Shown here: one piece after another, positions 1-7,750 of the stretch
How the letters are laid out: each line of letters begins with the position of its first letter
Position numbering within the stretch: the first letter of the stretch is position 1
Assembly (NCBI GenBank): GCA_017410455.1
Contig: JAFQQT010000011.1
Span: 1 to 51,261, forward strand
Source of the DNA: Clostridia bacterium
Lineage (GTDB): Bacteria > Bacillota > Clostridia > Christensenellales > Aristaeellaceae
Reading direction: 5' to 3'
DNA: 51,261 bases
Translations under genes and position numbers: made by a program
Notes under the pieces: model-generated
What the model saw: the letters and a program-made list of their open reading frames with translations, nothing else
The model's database searches: none
Told to the model about the DNA's origin: nothing

Positions 1-1079
1 ACCAGCTGGTACTTCTCCAGGGAGCCGGGGGTGGTGTAGATACGCCACTGGCCCTGGTAGGAGTGGGACTCGTAGCCGTTCTCAGCAGCGCCGTCGCCGG
101 GGAAGTGCTTGATGGACAGGCTCACGCCCTCCAGCTGCACGCCCTCGGTGCCCTGCTGGTAGCCGGAAACCAGAGCGGTGGTGATGCCGGCAACGACCTC
201 GGGCACTTCGCCGTAGGTGCCGGAGTTACGGGACCAGCGGGGATCGGTGGCCAGGTCGATCTGGGGGCCGTACATCTGACGGATGCCCTGGGCAACCCAC
301 ATCTCGCGGTCCAGCTCAGCATACTCAGAAACCATGGAGTAGTCGCCGCCGTTGGCAACGTCGCCCATGACAGCAGCAGCCAGAGCCATGTTGTTCACGT
401 GGCCGGTGCTGATGGGGTTGGAGATCAGGGTGAAGGGCAGGAAGGCCTCGCCGTTCACGACAGCATCGTACTCAGCCAGCTGGTTGAACACGTTGTTGTA
501 CAGCGCAACGACGGAAGCATCGTAGCCCACGCCACCGCGGTACACGGCATGGCGCAGGTTGTAGTTCAGCACGTCATCGTCGGAGGGAGCAGACCAGCTG
601 CCGCCGCCGGAACCAGCAGAGCCGTCGTCAGCTTCCTCAACGCCGATGGTCACGGAGATGATCTTGGCAACGTTGTAGGTGCCATCCTCATTGGTGACGT
701 CAGCCAGGGTCTTGCTGGTGGGGTTGGCCATCAGCTTATTGAAGATGAAAGCGATCTTCTGGTTGTTGGTCAGCTTGGAAGCCAGGTCGATGGCGCGGGT
801 CTCCGCATCCAGACGCCAGTCTTCGAAGATGTCCAGCTCGCGGTCGTTATCGGCGTCCTTGAAGTACTTGCCGTCCACGACCAGCACGCCAACGGTGGTC
901 ACACCGATGGAGGGCTCACCCTCGCCGTTGTTGTAATACACGGGCTCGAGGTAGGCGTCAGTGATGTTGCCGGTAACGGTGTAGGGCGCGGGGATGTACT
1001 CCACGGCGCTCTCAGCCATCGCGGGGATCATGCCCAGCAGCAGCATCGCAGCGATGAGCAGGCTCAGAATCCTCTTCAT
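1..1079 (-). CDS. Secreted glycoside hydrolase family 3 (beta-glucosidase-like), 3' part outside window
   Basis: This is the N-terminal 359 residues of an exported GH3 enzyme that would release sugars from the non-reducing end of glycans outside the cell. It starts with a signal peptide (MKRILSLLIAAMLLLG, then AMA before ES). A short FKDADNDRELDIFEDWR stretch follows, a Ca-loop-like lead-in common in clostridial GH3 proteins. The GH3 barrel has DPRWSR near residue 285 and the SIKHFPGDG motif that binds sugar. The catalytic Asp lies beyond the window edge, so activity cannot be judged. The start is supported by AAGGAG before ATG and a promoter about 75 bp upstream. The exact substrate (beta-glucoside, xyloside or N-acetylglucosaminide) is not resolved. 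A second, unrelated-layout GH3 lies at 3541-6519. Confidence 0.88.
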   Translation of the reverse strand, partial: MKRILSLLIAAMLLLGMIPAMAESAVEYIPAPYTVTGNITDAYLEPVYYNNGEGEPSIGVTTVGVLVVDGKYFKDADNDRELDIFEDWRLDAETRAIDLASKLTNNQKIAFIFNKLMANPTSKTLADVTNEDGTYNVAKIISVTIGVEEADDGSAGSGGGSWSAPSDDDVLNYNLRHAVYRGGVGYDASVVALYNNVFNQLAEYDAVVNGEAFLPFTLISNPISTGHVNNMALAAAVMGDVANGGDYSMVSEYAELDREMWVAQGIRQMYGPQIDLATDPRWSRNSGTYGEVPEVVAGITTALVSGYQQGTEGVQLEGVSLSIKHFPGDGAAENGYESHSYQGQWRIYTTPGSLEKYQL

Positions 1080-1152
1080 GTGCACTCTCCTTAACCTATT
1101 TGGCTAGATTTGAACAGGCCAACGCGCGCTGCTGACCCGTTCAGTTGTGTTC

Positions 1153-1181
1153 ATTATAGCATACATGTTTCCATTTGAAAA
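1153..1181 (-). promoter_or_regulatory. Sigma-A promoter for the secreted GH3
   Basis: On the minus strand TTTTCA, 17 bp, then a perfect TATAAT (1158-1153), about 75 bp upstream of the GH3 start. The -35 is weak, the -10 is strong. Confidence 0.6.
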
Positions 1182-1311
1182 GGGAATGTCTTGAATTTCA
1201 GGCCTTCAGTCGCTAACGCTATCCCTTCTTATTCACGACGTATTTTCGCCGTGAACGCGCTCATACCTGTACAAATCGCATGCGTTGTCAGCCAGATTCT
1301 GCATACAGCAG

Positions 1312-1350
1312 AAAAACATCCCTCCCCTGCGTGCTGCAAAGGGAGGGATC
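1312..1350 (-). terminator. Intrinsic terminator of the kinase/regulator operon
   Basis: Minus strand: ATCCCTCCC and GGGAGGGAT form a strong stem directly after the kinase stop codon, followed by GTTTTT. Confidence 0.8.
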
Positions 1351-1353
1351 GTA

Positions 1354-2688
1354 TCAGGCCGTTGCCGGGCGCAGGAGCACCGTGAGTTTGAAGATATTGC
1401 CATCCGCCTGCACGGTGGCAACGCCGGAATACTTCTCAGCGATCTGCTGAATGGAGCGCAGGCCGAAGCCATGGCCGGAACCCTTCTTGGTGGTCACGGG
1501 CATGCCGTCGACCATGTTGAGGGCCGCTTCAAAGAAGTTCTCCACATGGAGCACCACCATGTCGCCATGGCGGGCGGCCTTCAGGGCGATGACGCGCTTC
1601 TCCTTCTCCGAAACCTTGCTGCAGCTTTCCAGCGCGTTGTCCAGCGCGTTGCCGAAGAGGGAGTAGATCTCCGTTTCGGTCATGAAATCGAAGAGCGTGC
1701 CGTCGATAATGTAGGAAAACTTCACGCCGCAGGTGCTGCAGAGGATGTTCTTTTCCGTCAGCACCACGTTGATGGCGTCGTGGCCGCACTCCACCACCGT
1801 GCCGTACTCGATGATGGTGTCCTCCAGCTGCTGGATGCGCTCGTCGAGGCTCTCCCAGTCCGCACGGGTGCGGATGGCGGCAATGAGGTGCTTGAGATCG
1901 TGGCACTTGATCTGCAGGGACACGATGCCATCGTGGCTCATGCGGTAGTACTGCATCTTGTTGCGGATGAAGTTGTGCATCTCCTCGTTGTCGCGGCGGT
2001 AGAAGGCCAGCTGGGAGATCACCAGCAGCACCACATAGGTGATGAGGGTGTACAGCAGCGCGCAGATGTAGTACAGGAACAGAGAGGAGATGTCCGCCGT
2101 GAAAACGCGCCCGCAAAACTCCAGCACGATCTGGCAGCACAGGAACGCGCCATAGGAAATCAGCATGGACCACAGGTCCGCCTCATCGGGCGTCTTCTTC
2201 ACAATGCGCTGGTGGATGTAGCACGTGAGCAGGCAGACGCTGCCATATGTGAGGTAGGACACGATGGAGCCCATCAGGCTGTAGGTGGTCCACAGCTGCG
2301 AACCGGGCACCATCCCCGCCGCCGCCGCGAAGACCTTGAATGTGTTCCACGCCAGCTTGAAGATTGTCAGCGCCAGGAGGTCGGCATAGATCGCCTCCAC
2401 CGGCGTGGTTTCATAGCAGAAGGAGTAGCTGCACATGTACAGCAGGCTCATCACCAGCAGGTGCACCGAGTGCCCCAGGCCCTGTGCCACCTCGCCCACG
2501 AGCATCTCATCCACCACCGTGCGGACGCACCAGCTCGCCAGGCACATCGCCAGCATCGAGGCGACCATGCGCAGACCATACATCCGCCGGCGCTGCGGTT
2601 TGCCCGTCAGCAGCAGCACGAGCGTGAAGATCAGCGCCGTGGAGATGCGGTGGTCAATCACGCGGATGATCCACAGATCCGTTATCAT
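1354..2688 (-). CDS. AgrC-type sensor histidine kinase (GHKL ATPase)
   Basis: A membrane sensor kinase that phosphorylates the LytTR regulator encoded just upstream. About six or seven hydrophobic segments fill residues 1-230. A short dimerisation helix carries the phospho-accepting His in KCHDLKHLIA (H263). The ATPase follows, with an N box (FGNALDNALES, about residues 345-355) and a G box (GSGHGFGLRSIQQ, about 404-416). This layout is that of AgrC/ComD peptide sensors. The start is the ATG that overlaps the regulator stop (ATGA) and has GGGGGAG before it; longer readings upstream would run through the regulator. No agrD or agrB partner is visible, so the signal is unknown. It is transcribed from the promoter at 3424-3452 together with the regulator. 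Confidence 0.88.
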   Translation of the reverse strand: MITDLWIIRVIDHRISTALIFTLVLLLTGKPQRRRMYGLRMVASMLAMCLASWCVRTVVDEMLVGEVAQGLGHSVHLLVMSLLYMCSYSFCYETTPVEAIYADLLALTIFKLAWNTFKVFAAAAGMVPGSQLWTTYSLMGSIVSYLTYGSVCLLTCYIHQRIVKKTPDEADLWSMLISYGAFLCCQIVLEFCGRVFTADISSLFLYYICALLYTLITYVVLLVISQLAFYRRDNEEMHNFIRNKMQYYRMSHDGIVSLQIKCHDLKHLIAAIRTRADWESLDERIQQLEDTIIEYGTVVECGHDAINVVLTEKNILCSTCGVKFSYIIDGTLFDFMTETEIYSLFGNALDNALESCSKVSEKEKRVIALKAARHGDMVVLHVENFFEAALNMVDGMPVTTKKGSGHGFGLRSIQQIAEKYSGVATVQADGNIFKLTVLLRPATA

Positions 2689-3389
2689 AGGTTCTCCCCC
2701 AGGAAATTCGAGAAGTGCTTCATGATCTCCTTGCTGTGGGATTTGGAGATGTAGATCTTCTTCCCGTCCACCACCAGATACTCGCTGCAGGCGCTGGAAA
2801 CATAGCGCAGGTTGACCACAAAGGAACGGTTGCACATGATGAAGCGCTTGGGATCCAGCTTCTTGACCACGTCCGAAAGCCGGCCACGCACCTCATAGGT
2901 GCCCTTGGTGGTGTGGTAGGCCAGGTTGTGGTCGAAGACCTCCACATAGGTGATGTCCCCCGAGGAGAGGCTGACGATGCCCTCGGAGGTCTTGAGCGCA
3001 AAGACCGTGCTGGAGGTATTCTCCAGGCGGGTGAGCGCCTTTGTGAGCACATAATTGATGGAGAACTGGTCCGCAGGCTTGACGATGAAGTCCAGCGCGT
3101 CCACCTCGTATCCCTTGATGGCCAGCTGGGCCATGTGGGTGACGAAGATCAGCACCGCGTCGGTGTTGATCTTGCGCATGATGCGCGCCACCTCAATGCC
3201 ATCCAGCTTGTCCATGCGGATGTCCATGAACACGATGTCATGGCTCTCCGTGCTGCGGATGAAGTCCAGCGGCGTATCAAACACATGGATCATGTAGGCC
3301 TGCTCATTGCGTGTGAAATAATCGGCCACCAGTGCACGCAGGGCCGCAGAATCAGCAGGCGTGTCATCCACAATGGCAAGTCGCAGCAT
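2685..3389 (-). CDS. LytTR-family response regulator (AgrA-like)
   Basis: A 234-residue cytoplasmic regulator that binds DNA when phosphorylated. The N-terminal receiver domain starts LRLAIVDDTP and has the phosphorylation site FMDIRMD (D56), the Thr/Ser-type switch region IFVTH and the conserved Lys in FIVKPAD. The C-terminal LytTR domain runs from about residue 130 to 230, with ITYVEVFDHNLAYHT and the typical FIMCNRSFVVNLRYV. Its stop overlaps the kinase start, so the two are translationally coupled. Targets are not known; LytTR sites are usually paired 9-bp repeats, and none was clearly seen in this window. The neighbouring GH3 genes on the same strand are possible but unproven targets. 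Confidence 0.92.
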   Translation of the reverse strand: MLRLAIVDDTPADSAALRALVADYFTRNEQAYMIHVFDTPLDFIRSTESHDIVFMDIRMDKLDGIEVARIMRKINTDAVLIFVTHMAQLAIKGYEVDALDFIVKPADQFSINYVLTKALTRLENTSSTVFALKTSEGIVSLSSGDITYVEVFDHNLAYHTTKGTYEVRGRLSDVVKKLDPKRFIMCNRSFVVNLRYVSSACSEYLVVDGKKIYISKSHSKEIMKHFSNFLGENL

Positions 3390-3423
3390 ACAGATTCATC
3401 TCCTTGTGTGTTTATGTGCTTTC

Positions 3424-3452
3424 ATCATAACACAGAATCCTGTATTCGACAA
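3424..3452 (-). promoter_or_regulatory. Promoter of the LytTR/AgrC pair
   Basis: Minus strand TTGTCG, 17 bp, TATGAT, about 35 bp upstream of the regulator start. Confidence 0.6.
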
Positions 3453-3486
3453 GTTTTTTTCCAACCAGAATTTCATGCCTGCACAC

Positions 3487-3519
3487 AAAAAGGCACACGA
3501 CGCCGAAACGCCGTGTGCC
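3487..3519 (-). terminator. Terminator of the membrane GH3 gene
   Basis: Minus strand: GGCACACG pairs with CGTGTGCC, followed by TTTTTG, about 20 bp after the GH3 stop. Confidence 0.85.
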
Positions 3520-3540
3520 GGGGATTCAGTTTACAGGAGC

Positions 3541-6519
3541 TCAGGCAGCCTTCCTGGCCTTGCCGAACTTCTCCTTGGCGATGTCCAGCACCAGCAGCAG
3601 GCCCGCGATGGCCGTCAGGCCCACGAAGGTCCACTGGCACACGCGCAGGGTCATCTGCCACCAGGCCACATTCTCCACGATGTAGATGCTGTCGTCGATG
3701 CCGTCCATACCGCGGGAGTTGGCCACGATGTACATCACGCGCTTGGCGCTCAGGCGCATGTGCTGGGCGACGATGGGGTTCGCCTTGGCGCCGTCGGGGC
3801 CGTAGGGGGTGAACTCAGCCAGGCTGGAAACGTAGTCATCGGGGATGTCGTTGCCAGCCAGCACCTCGTGCACCTTGACCATGTAGCTGTTGTCGTACAT
3901 GTCGGTCACGGCGAAGCCATCCATGCCCGCCTCGCCACGCAGCCAGCCTTCCAGCAGCTCGCGGTAAGCGCCGGCCCAGACCTGGCCCAGGCGGTTATAG
4001 GCGGTCATGACGCACTTGGCGTCGGCATTGACGATCGGCAGCTCGAAGGCGCGCAGGTAGATCTCACGCAGCGCCTGCTCGTTACACCAGGTGGCGATGC
4101 CGGCGCGGTTGTTCTCCTGGTCGTTCAGGACGAAGTGCTTGTTGTAGACGTACACGCCCTTCTCCTGGATGCCCAGGGTCTCGTAGGTGTCGATCAGGCC
4201 GGTGAGGATGCCGTCCTCGGAGTAGTACTCGAACACGCGGCCGGAGTAGGGGCTGCGGTGGATGTTCAGGCCGGAGCCGTACAGGCCGGCATAGCCCGCC
4301 CACATGGCGTCCTCGCCGATCAGCTGACCGACGCGGTAGGCCAGGTCATCATTGAAGGTGGCGGCGATGATGCCGTTGCAGGGGAAGGCGGTGCCCTTCA
4401 TGCCCATGTTGGGGTCGTTGGTCTGGACGGCGTAGCCGTTCTTGCCAGCGTTGTAGGCCTGGGTCACGCCGGCAGGGCCGTTGTGATCCAGCGTCTGGGG
4501 CTTGCCGACGGAGGTGACCTCCGCGGTCATGCGCAGGCCGCGGGCACAGATGGCCGCCAGCTCGTCATAGGTCAGCTGGTCCATGAAGGTCTCCCACTTG
4601 GGATCGTCGAAGTCAACGCCCTTCATGTGGATCAGCTGGATGCCCATGTCTTCCTTCTCGCCCATCACGGGCCACTCGTCTTCCTCGGTGAAGGCAGGCA
4701 GGTCGCTGTCGTCCAGCACGGACAGGGAGCGCATGGCCTCGGTCATGTGCAGCACGACGGTCTTGTTGGTCACGGTGCCCTCCCAGTCAGAGCGGGAGTA
4801 GTACACCACGGAGTTGTCGCCGCGGCCCTCGTAGCGGTTGATGTCAGCCTCGTCGAACAGGCTGGTCACCTCAGCGCCGGTGCCGTAGGCCTTGGAGTAG
4901 GTCTCAGCGTCGAAGGCGTAGGTGATGGTGTGGACCATGTCCTTGTTGCCCTCGGCGGTCATGCCGTCGGCAGTGGTCTTGCCCTTCACGGCCAGGATGT
5001 TGTTCACAGCCTCGTGGGAGTTGTCGGCCACGGTCAGGTAGTGGTCGCCCTCGGAGAGGATGTACACGCCGGTGCCGGTGGCATCATAGGAGGTCAGGAA
5101 GTACTCGGGAACCTTCACGGTGACGGTCTCGGAAGCGCCAGGCTGGAGCACCTGGGTCTTGCCGTAGCCAACCAGCTCGGCAGAAGCCTTCTCGATGCCA
5201 TTGGCCATGTCATACTCGGTGTAGGGCTTCTGGGCATAGACCTGCACGGTCTTCTTGCCCGCCACGTCGCCAGTGTTGGTCACGGTGACATTCAGCACAT
5301 ACTCGGTCTCAGTGCCCGCGCCGGTCTTCTCCACCTTCAGGTCGGAGAAGGCGAAGGAGGTGTAGCTCATGCCGTAGCCGAAGGGATAGGCCACCACGTC
5401 GGCCCAGTTGAAGCGGCCGGCCTTGGGGGTGCCCAGGACGACGTCCTCATAGCGGGTCTCGGTGTACTTGTAGCCCAGGTAGATGCCTTCCTGATAGACG
5501 ACATACTTGCTGTGGGCGGTGCCCAGGCCGTCCGCGCCGGAGGCGTAGGTGTAGGCGCCGAAGTTGCTCTGCACGGGGTTGAGCTGGTTGTCGATCCACC
5601 AGGTGTCCGGCAGGGAGCCGGAGGGGTTGACGTCGCCGCAGAGCACGTCGCCCACGGCGTACACGCCGGTCTGGCCCACGGAGCCGACCCACAGCGCGGC
5701 GTCAATGCTGTAATCCTCCTCGAACAGGAAGCCCACGGAGATGGGGTTGGCGCTGTTGATGACGACGGTGATGGAGGCGATCTCCTCATCTTCCTTCATC
5801 GCGGCCAGCTCCTCCAGGATCTCGATCTCGTTCTCATTCAGGGCCAGGTAGTCCTCCGCGTCGCTGGCAACGTTGCCGGTCAGGTCGTTGCCCTCGCCGC
5901 CGGTGCGGCCGATGACGAACACGACATGCTCGCCGTTGCCGACGGTGTACTCGCCATCATCGTCCTTGGACTTGCGCCTGAGCCAGCTCCAGCCCATCTC
6001 GCCCACGTCGCCCTTGGGACGCTCGCCATGCTCATCCACATAGGCCTGCAGCATGGGGCCGTTGACGACGGTGAAGCCGCTGTTCTCCAGCGCGGTGCGG
6101 AAGTCGGGCGCGCCCGCAGCATCCACAGCGCCGGAGCCGCTGCCGGCATACACCGGGAACACGGCAGACATGCCCACCAGGGCGATCTCGCTGCCGCGGG
6201 CCAGGGGCAGGGTGTTATTCTCGTTCTTCAGCAGAACGATGCCCTCGCCCTCCACCTCACGAACCAGCGCCTCGCCGGCGGCCTTCAGGTCCGCAACAGA
6301 GGTGTACTGGCTCTCGAAGTAGCGCTTGTACTCCATGGTCTCGGGATCCACCTCGGTGCCGTCGGCCAGCACGTTCTTGGTGGCCTCCGTGCCCAGGAAG
6401 CCGTGGATCTGAACCGCACAGGCCTCTGCGATCAGGTTGCCGGTGATCAGCACCACGCACAGCACGGCCACGATATTCAGGAACACTTTCTTGAGCGTCC
6501 TGCTCGTCGAAGCTTTCAT
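3541..6519 (-). CDS. Membrane-anchored GH3 glycosidase with permuted domain order
   Basis: A 992-residue GH3 enzyme with its domains in swapped order. After an N-terminal hydrophobic segment (about residues 11-32) comes the GH3 C-terminal alpha/beta sandwich (GIVLLKNENNTLPL). A fibronectin-III-like domain follows (KTVQVYAQKPY to GDHYLTVADNS), and only then the catalytic barrel (LTYDELAAICARG, YNKHFVLNDQ, MTAYNRLG). The predicted nucleophile is Asp873 in FAVTDMYD. A second hydrophobic segment close to the C terminus (FVGLTAIAGLLLVL, about 962-981) is followed by Lys/Arg-rich residues, so both ends may sit in the membrane. Permuted GH3 enzymes are known, for example from Ruminococcus. The start chosen is the ATG after GAAAGGAG; a longer reading lacks a ribosome site. 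Substrate is unknown. Confidence 0.88.
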   Translation of the reverse strand: MKASTSRTLKKVFLNIVAVLCVVLITGNLIAEACAVQIHGFLGTEATKNVLADGTEVDPETMEYKRYFESQYTSVADLKAAGEALVREVEGEGIVLLKNENNTLPLARGSEIALVGMSAVFPVYAGSGSGAVDAAGAPDFRTALENSGFTVVNGPMLQAYVDEHGERPKGDVGEMGWSWLRRKSKDDDGEYTVGNGEHVVFVIGRTGGEGNDLTGNVASDAEDYLALNENEIEILEELAAMKEDEEIASITVVINSANPISVGFLFEEDYSIDAALWVGSVGQTGVYAVGDVLCGDVNPSGSLPDTWWIDNQLNPVQSNFGAYTYASGADGLGTAHSKYVVYQEGIYLGYKYTETRYEDVVLGTPKAGRFNWADVVAYPFGYGMSYTSFAFSDLKVEKTGAGTETEYVLNVTVTNTGDVAGKKTVQVYAQKPYTEYDMANGIEKASAELVGYGKTQVLQPGASETVTVKVPEYFLTSYDATGTGVYILSEGDHYLTVADNSHEAVNNILAVKGKTTADGMTAEGNKDMVHTITYAFDAETYSKAYGTGAEVTSLFDEADINRYEGRGDNSVVYYSRSDWEGTVTNKTVVLHMTEAMRSLSVLDDSDLPAFTEEDEWPVMGEKEDMGIQLIHMKGVDFDDPKWETFMDQLTYDELAAICARGLRMTAEVTSVGKPQTLDHNGPAGVTQAYNAGKNGYAVQTNDPNMGMKGTAFPCNGIIAATFNDDLAYRVGQLIGEDAMWAGYAGLYGSGLNIHRSPYSGRVFEYYSEDGILTGLIDTYETLGIQEKGVYVYNKHFVLNDQENNRAGIATWCNEQALREIYLRAFELPIVNADAKCVMTAYNRLGQVWAGAYRELLEGWLRGEAGMDGFAVTDMYDNSYMVKVHEVLAGNDIPDDYVSSLAEFTPYGPDGAKANPIVAQHMRLSAKRVMYIVANSRGMDGIDDSIYIVENVAWWQMTLRVCQWTFVGLTAIAGLLLVLDIAKEKFGKARKAA

Positions 6520-6659
6520 TTGATGAAATCTCCTTTCGGATTCGGTTGCGTTATTGCATACTGATGCCGCCGCGCCAGCCCATGCGGTGACCGCGCAGCA
6601 TAGCCAGACAGGCCCGCCGCGCACATCCCGCAGAGGCCATTCCAGCTATTGTTATGAGT

Positions 6660-6688
6660 ATTTTAGCTGAATTTCCCCCGAAATGAAA
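6660..6688 (-). promoter_or_regulatory. Candidate promoter of the membrane GH3
   Basis: Minus strand TTTCAT, 17 bp, TAAAAT, about 140 bp before the GH3 start. Moderate match only. Confidence 0.45.
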
Positions 6689-6716
6689 GGTGTTTGTCGT
6701 GCACAAGCGCGATGCT

Positions 6717-6803
6717 GTCGCGATATTGTTCGTTTTCTTCCTGCGACAATTCTTTGTCGCGAACGAATCCTGCATTTCATTCGCGATGCCATACGTGTCG
6801 CGA
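6717..6803. promoter_or_regulatory. Cluster of four TCGCGA palindromes between divergent promoters
   Basis: TCGCGA occurs at 6718-6723, 6757-6762, 6781-6786 and 6798-6803. Three copies are preceded by G (GTCGCGA), and an inverted TGCGACA lies at 6742-6748. The surrounding 526-bp gene-free stretch (6520-7045) has no supported coding sequence. It holds this cluster and two divergent promoter candidates, which suggests operator sites, but no matching regulator is recognised. Confidence 0.4.
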
Positions 6804-6851
6804 ATTTTCATTTTTCCGCTGCCAGCAGCGCCATTCCCCGCAAAAATGATA

Positions 6852-6880
6852 TTGCATCCGGCGGCTAACTGTGCCATAAT
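6852..6880 (+). promoter_or_regulatory. Candidate promoter for the 142-residue membrane protein
   Basis: TTGCAT, 17 bp, CATAAT. It would give a leader of about 160 nt before the start at 7046. Confidence 0.5.
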
Positions 6881-7045
6881 AGACGTACCATGAATCAGAG
6901 GAGCATACCCGTCCGGGAGGGAAATGCGGTTCCCGCCCAGGCAGGCATGACCCTCTTCAAGCTGTGCAAACGGCAGGATTCTGCGTGAACAACAAAGCCC
7001 CCTGCGGGCTCCACGATCCATATAGTTGGAAAGGAGTTCCACACC

Positions 7046-7474
7046 ATGAAAAGGTTTACCACCCCCGGCGCGATCGTTGCGCTCCTCTCTGCGCTGATCT
7101 CCCTGGCTGCGGGCATCTTCTTCCAGGTCACCAACGGCACCTTCGGTCAGGGCAAGGTGCAGAGCTACTACAACCCCGTGCTCTTCGGCCTGCTGATCGC
7201 CGCGATCGTCGTGGTCGTTCTGCTGCTGATCTTCAAGCTCCCCGGCCTGGCTTCCTTTGCGGCCACCCTCATCCCCGGCATCGGCATCGCGCTGTTCTTC
7301 CTGGGCGGCAATGGCGCCCGCGCGGCCTACTGGCACTTCGCTGACCTGGGCTTCGAGGAGAAGAGCTTCGGCATGTGCCCCAAGTTCCTGACCTTCCTGA
7401 TGCTGATGGTCGTCGCCTTCATCGTGGGCGAGATTTCCGTCTACCTGCGCAAGAACCCCAAGCTCAAGGGCTGA
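7046..7474 (+). CDS. Small four-helix membrane protein, function unknown
   Basis: A 142-residue protein that I do not recognise. It has four hydrophobic stretches: about residues 8-28 (IVALLSALISLAAGIFF), 46-63 (VLFGLLIAAIVVVVLLLI), 68-90 (ASFAATLIPGIGIALFFLGG) and 112-130 (FLTFLMLMVVAFIVGEI). It ends in a basic tail (YLRKNPKLKG). No catalytic or binding motif is seen. It begins after AAAGGAG and is a single-gene unit: a promoter candidate lies about 165 bp upstream and a strong terminator directly follows. Codon use matches its GC-rich neighbours, so it looks native. It sits divergently from the membrane GH3 across the TCGCGA cluster, and the two may share regulation. Confidence 0.75.
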   Translation: MKRFTTPGAIVALLSALISLAAGIFFQVTNGTFGQGKVQSYYNPVLFGLLIAAIVVVVLLLIFKLPGLASFAATLIPGIGIALFFLGGNGARAAYWHFADLGFEEKSFGMCPKFLTFLMLMVVAFIVGEISVYLRKNPKLKG

Positions 7475-7484
7475 TTGCGCTCTC

Positions 7485-7520
7485 AACGCTCCGTCACCCT
7501 GCTGTGGCGGAGCGTTTTTT
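7485..7520 (+). terminator. Intrinsic terminator
   Basis: AACGCTCCG pairs with CGGAGCGTT, followed by a T-run, just after the stop at 7474. Confidence 0.92.
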
Positions 7521-7750
7521 CTTGATTCAGGGGCACCCGTTGCCCCGTTCGCGCCCGATGCGCGACGCGAGTGCAATCAGCGCGCCGGTTCGCGTCAGAT
7601 TTCCGACGTTTTCATTCGCTTCCAGCATTTTTGCGCCCCTCGCTGCGACATTCAAGAAATCTCCCTTCACTTTCCTTTAAAAATATGATACATTAGGACA
7701 TAATGAATCTGTCCAATTTCACGCCAAATCCACCACCAAGGAGGAGTACC

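Noticed and set aside
63-1094. A plus-strand open reading at the left edge
   Set aside because: Antisense of the secreted GH3, which shows a signal peptide and the KHFPGDG motif.
3361-6564. A long plus-strand open reading opposite the membrane GH3
   Set aside because: Rich in His, Val, Gly and Ala with no domain pattern; it is the antisense of a GC-rich gene. The same holds for long readings opposite the genes at 7751, 9732, 30110, 40712 and 21814.
7521-7750. A clear promoter for the hexuronide operon
   Set aside because: TATGAT at 7684 is a possible -10, but no fitting -35 was found at normal spacing, so no promoter is claimed.
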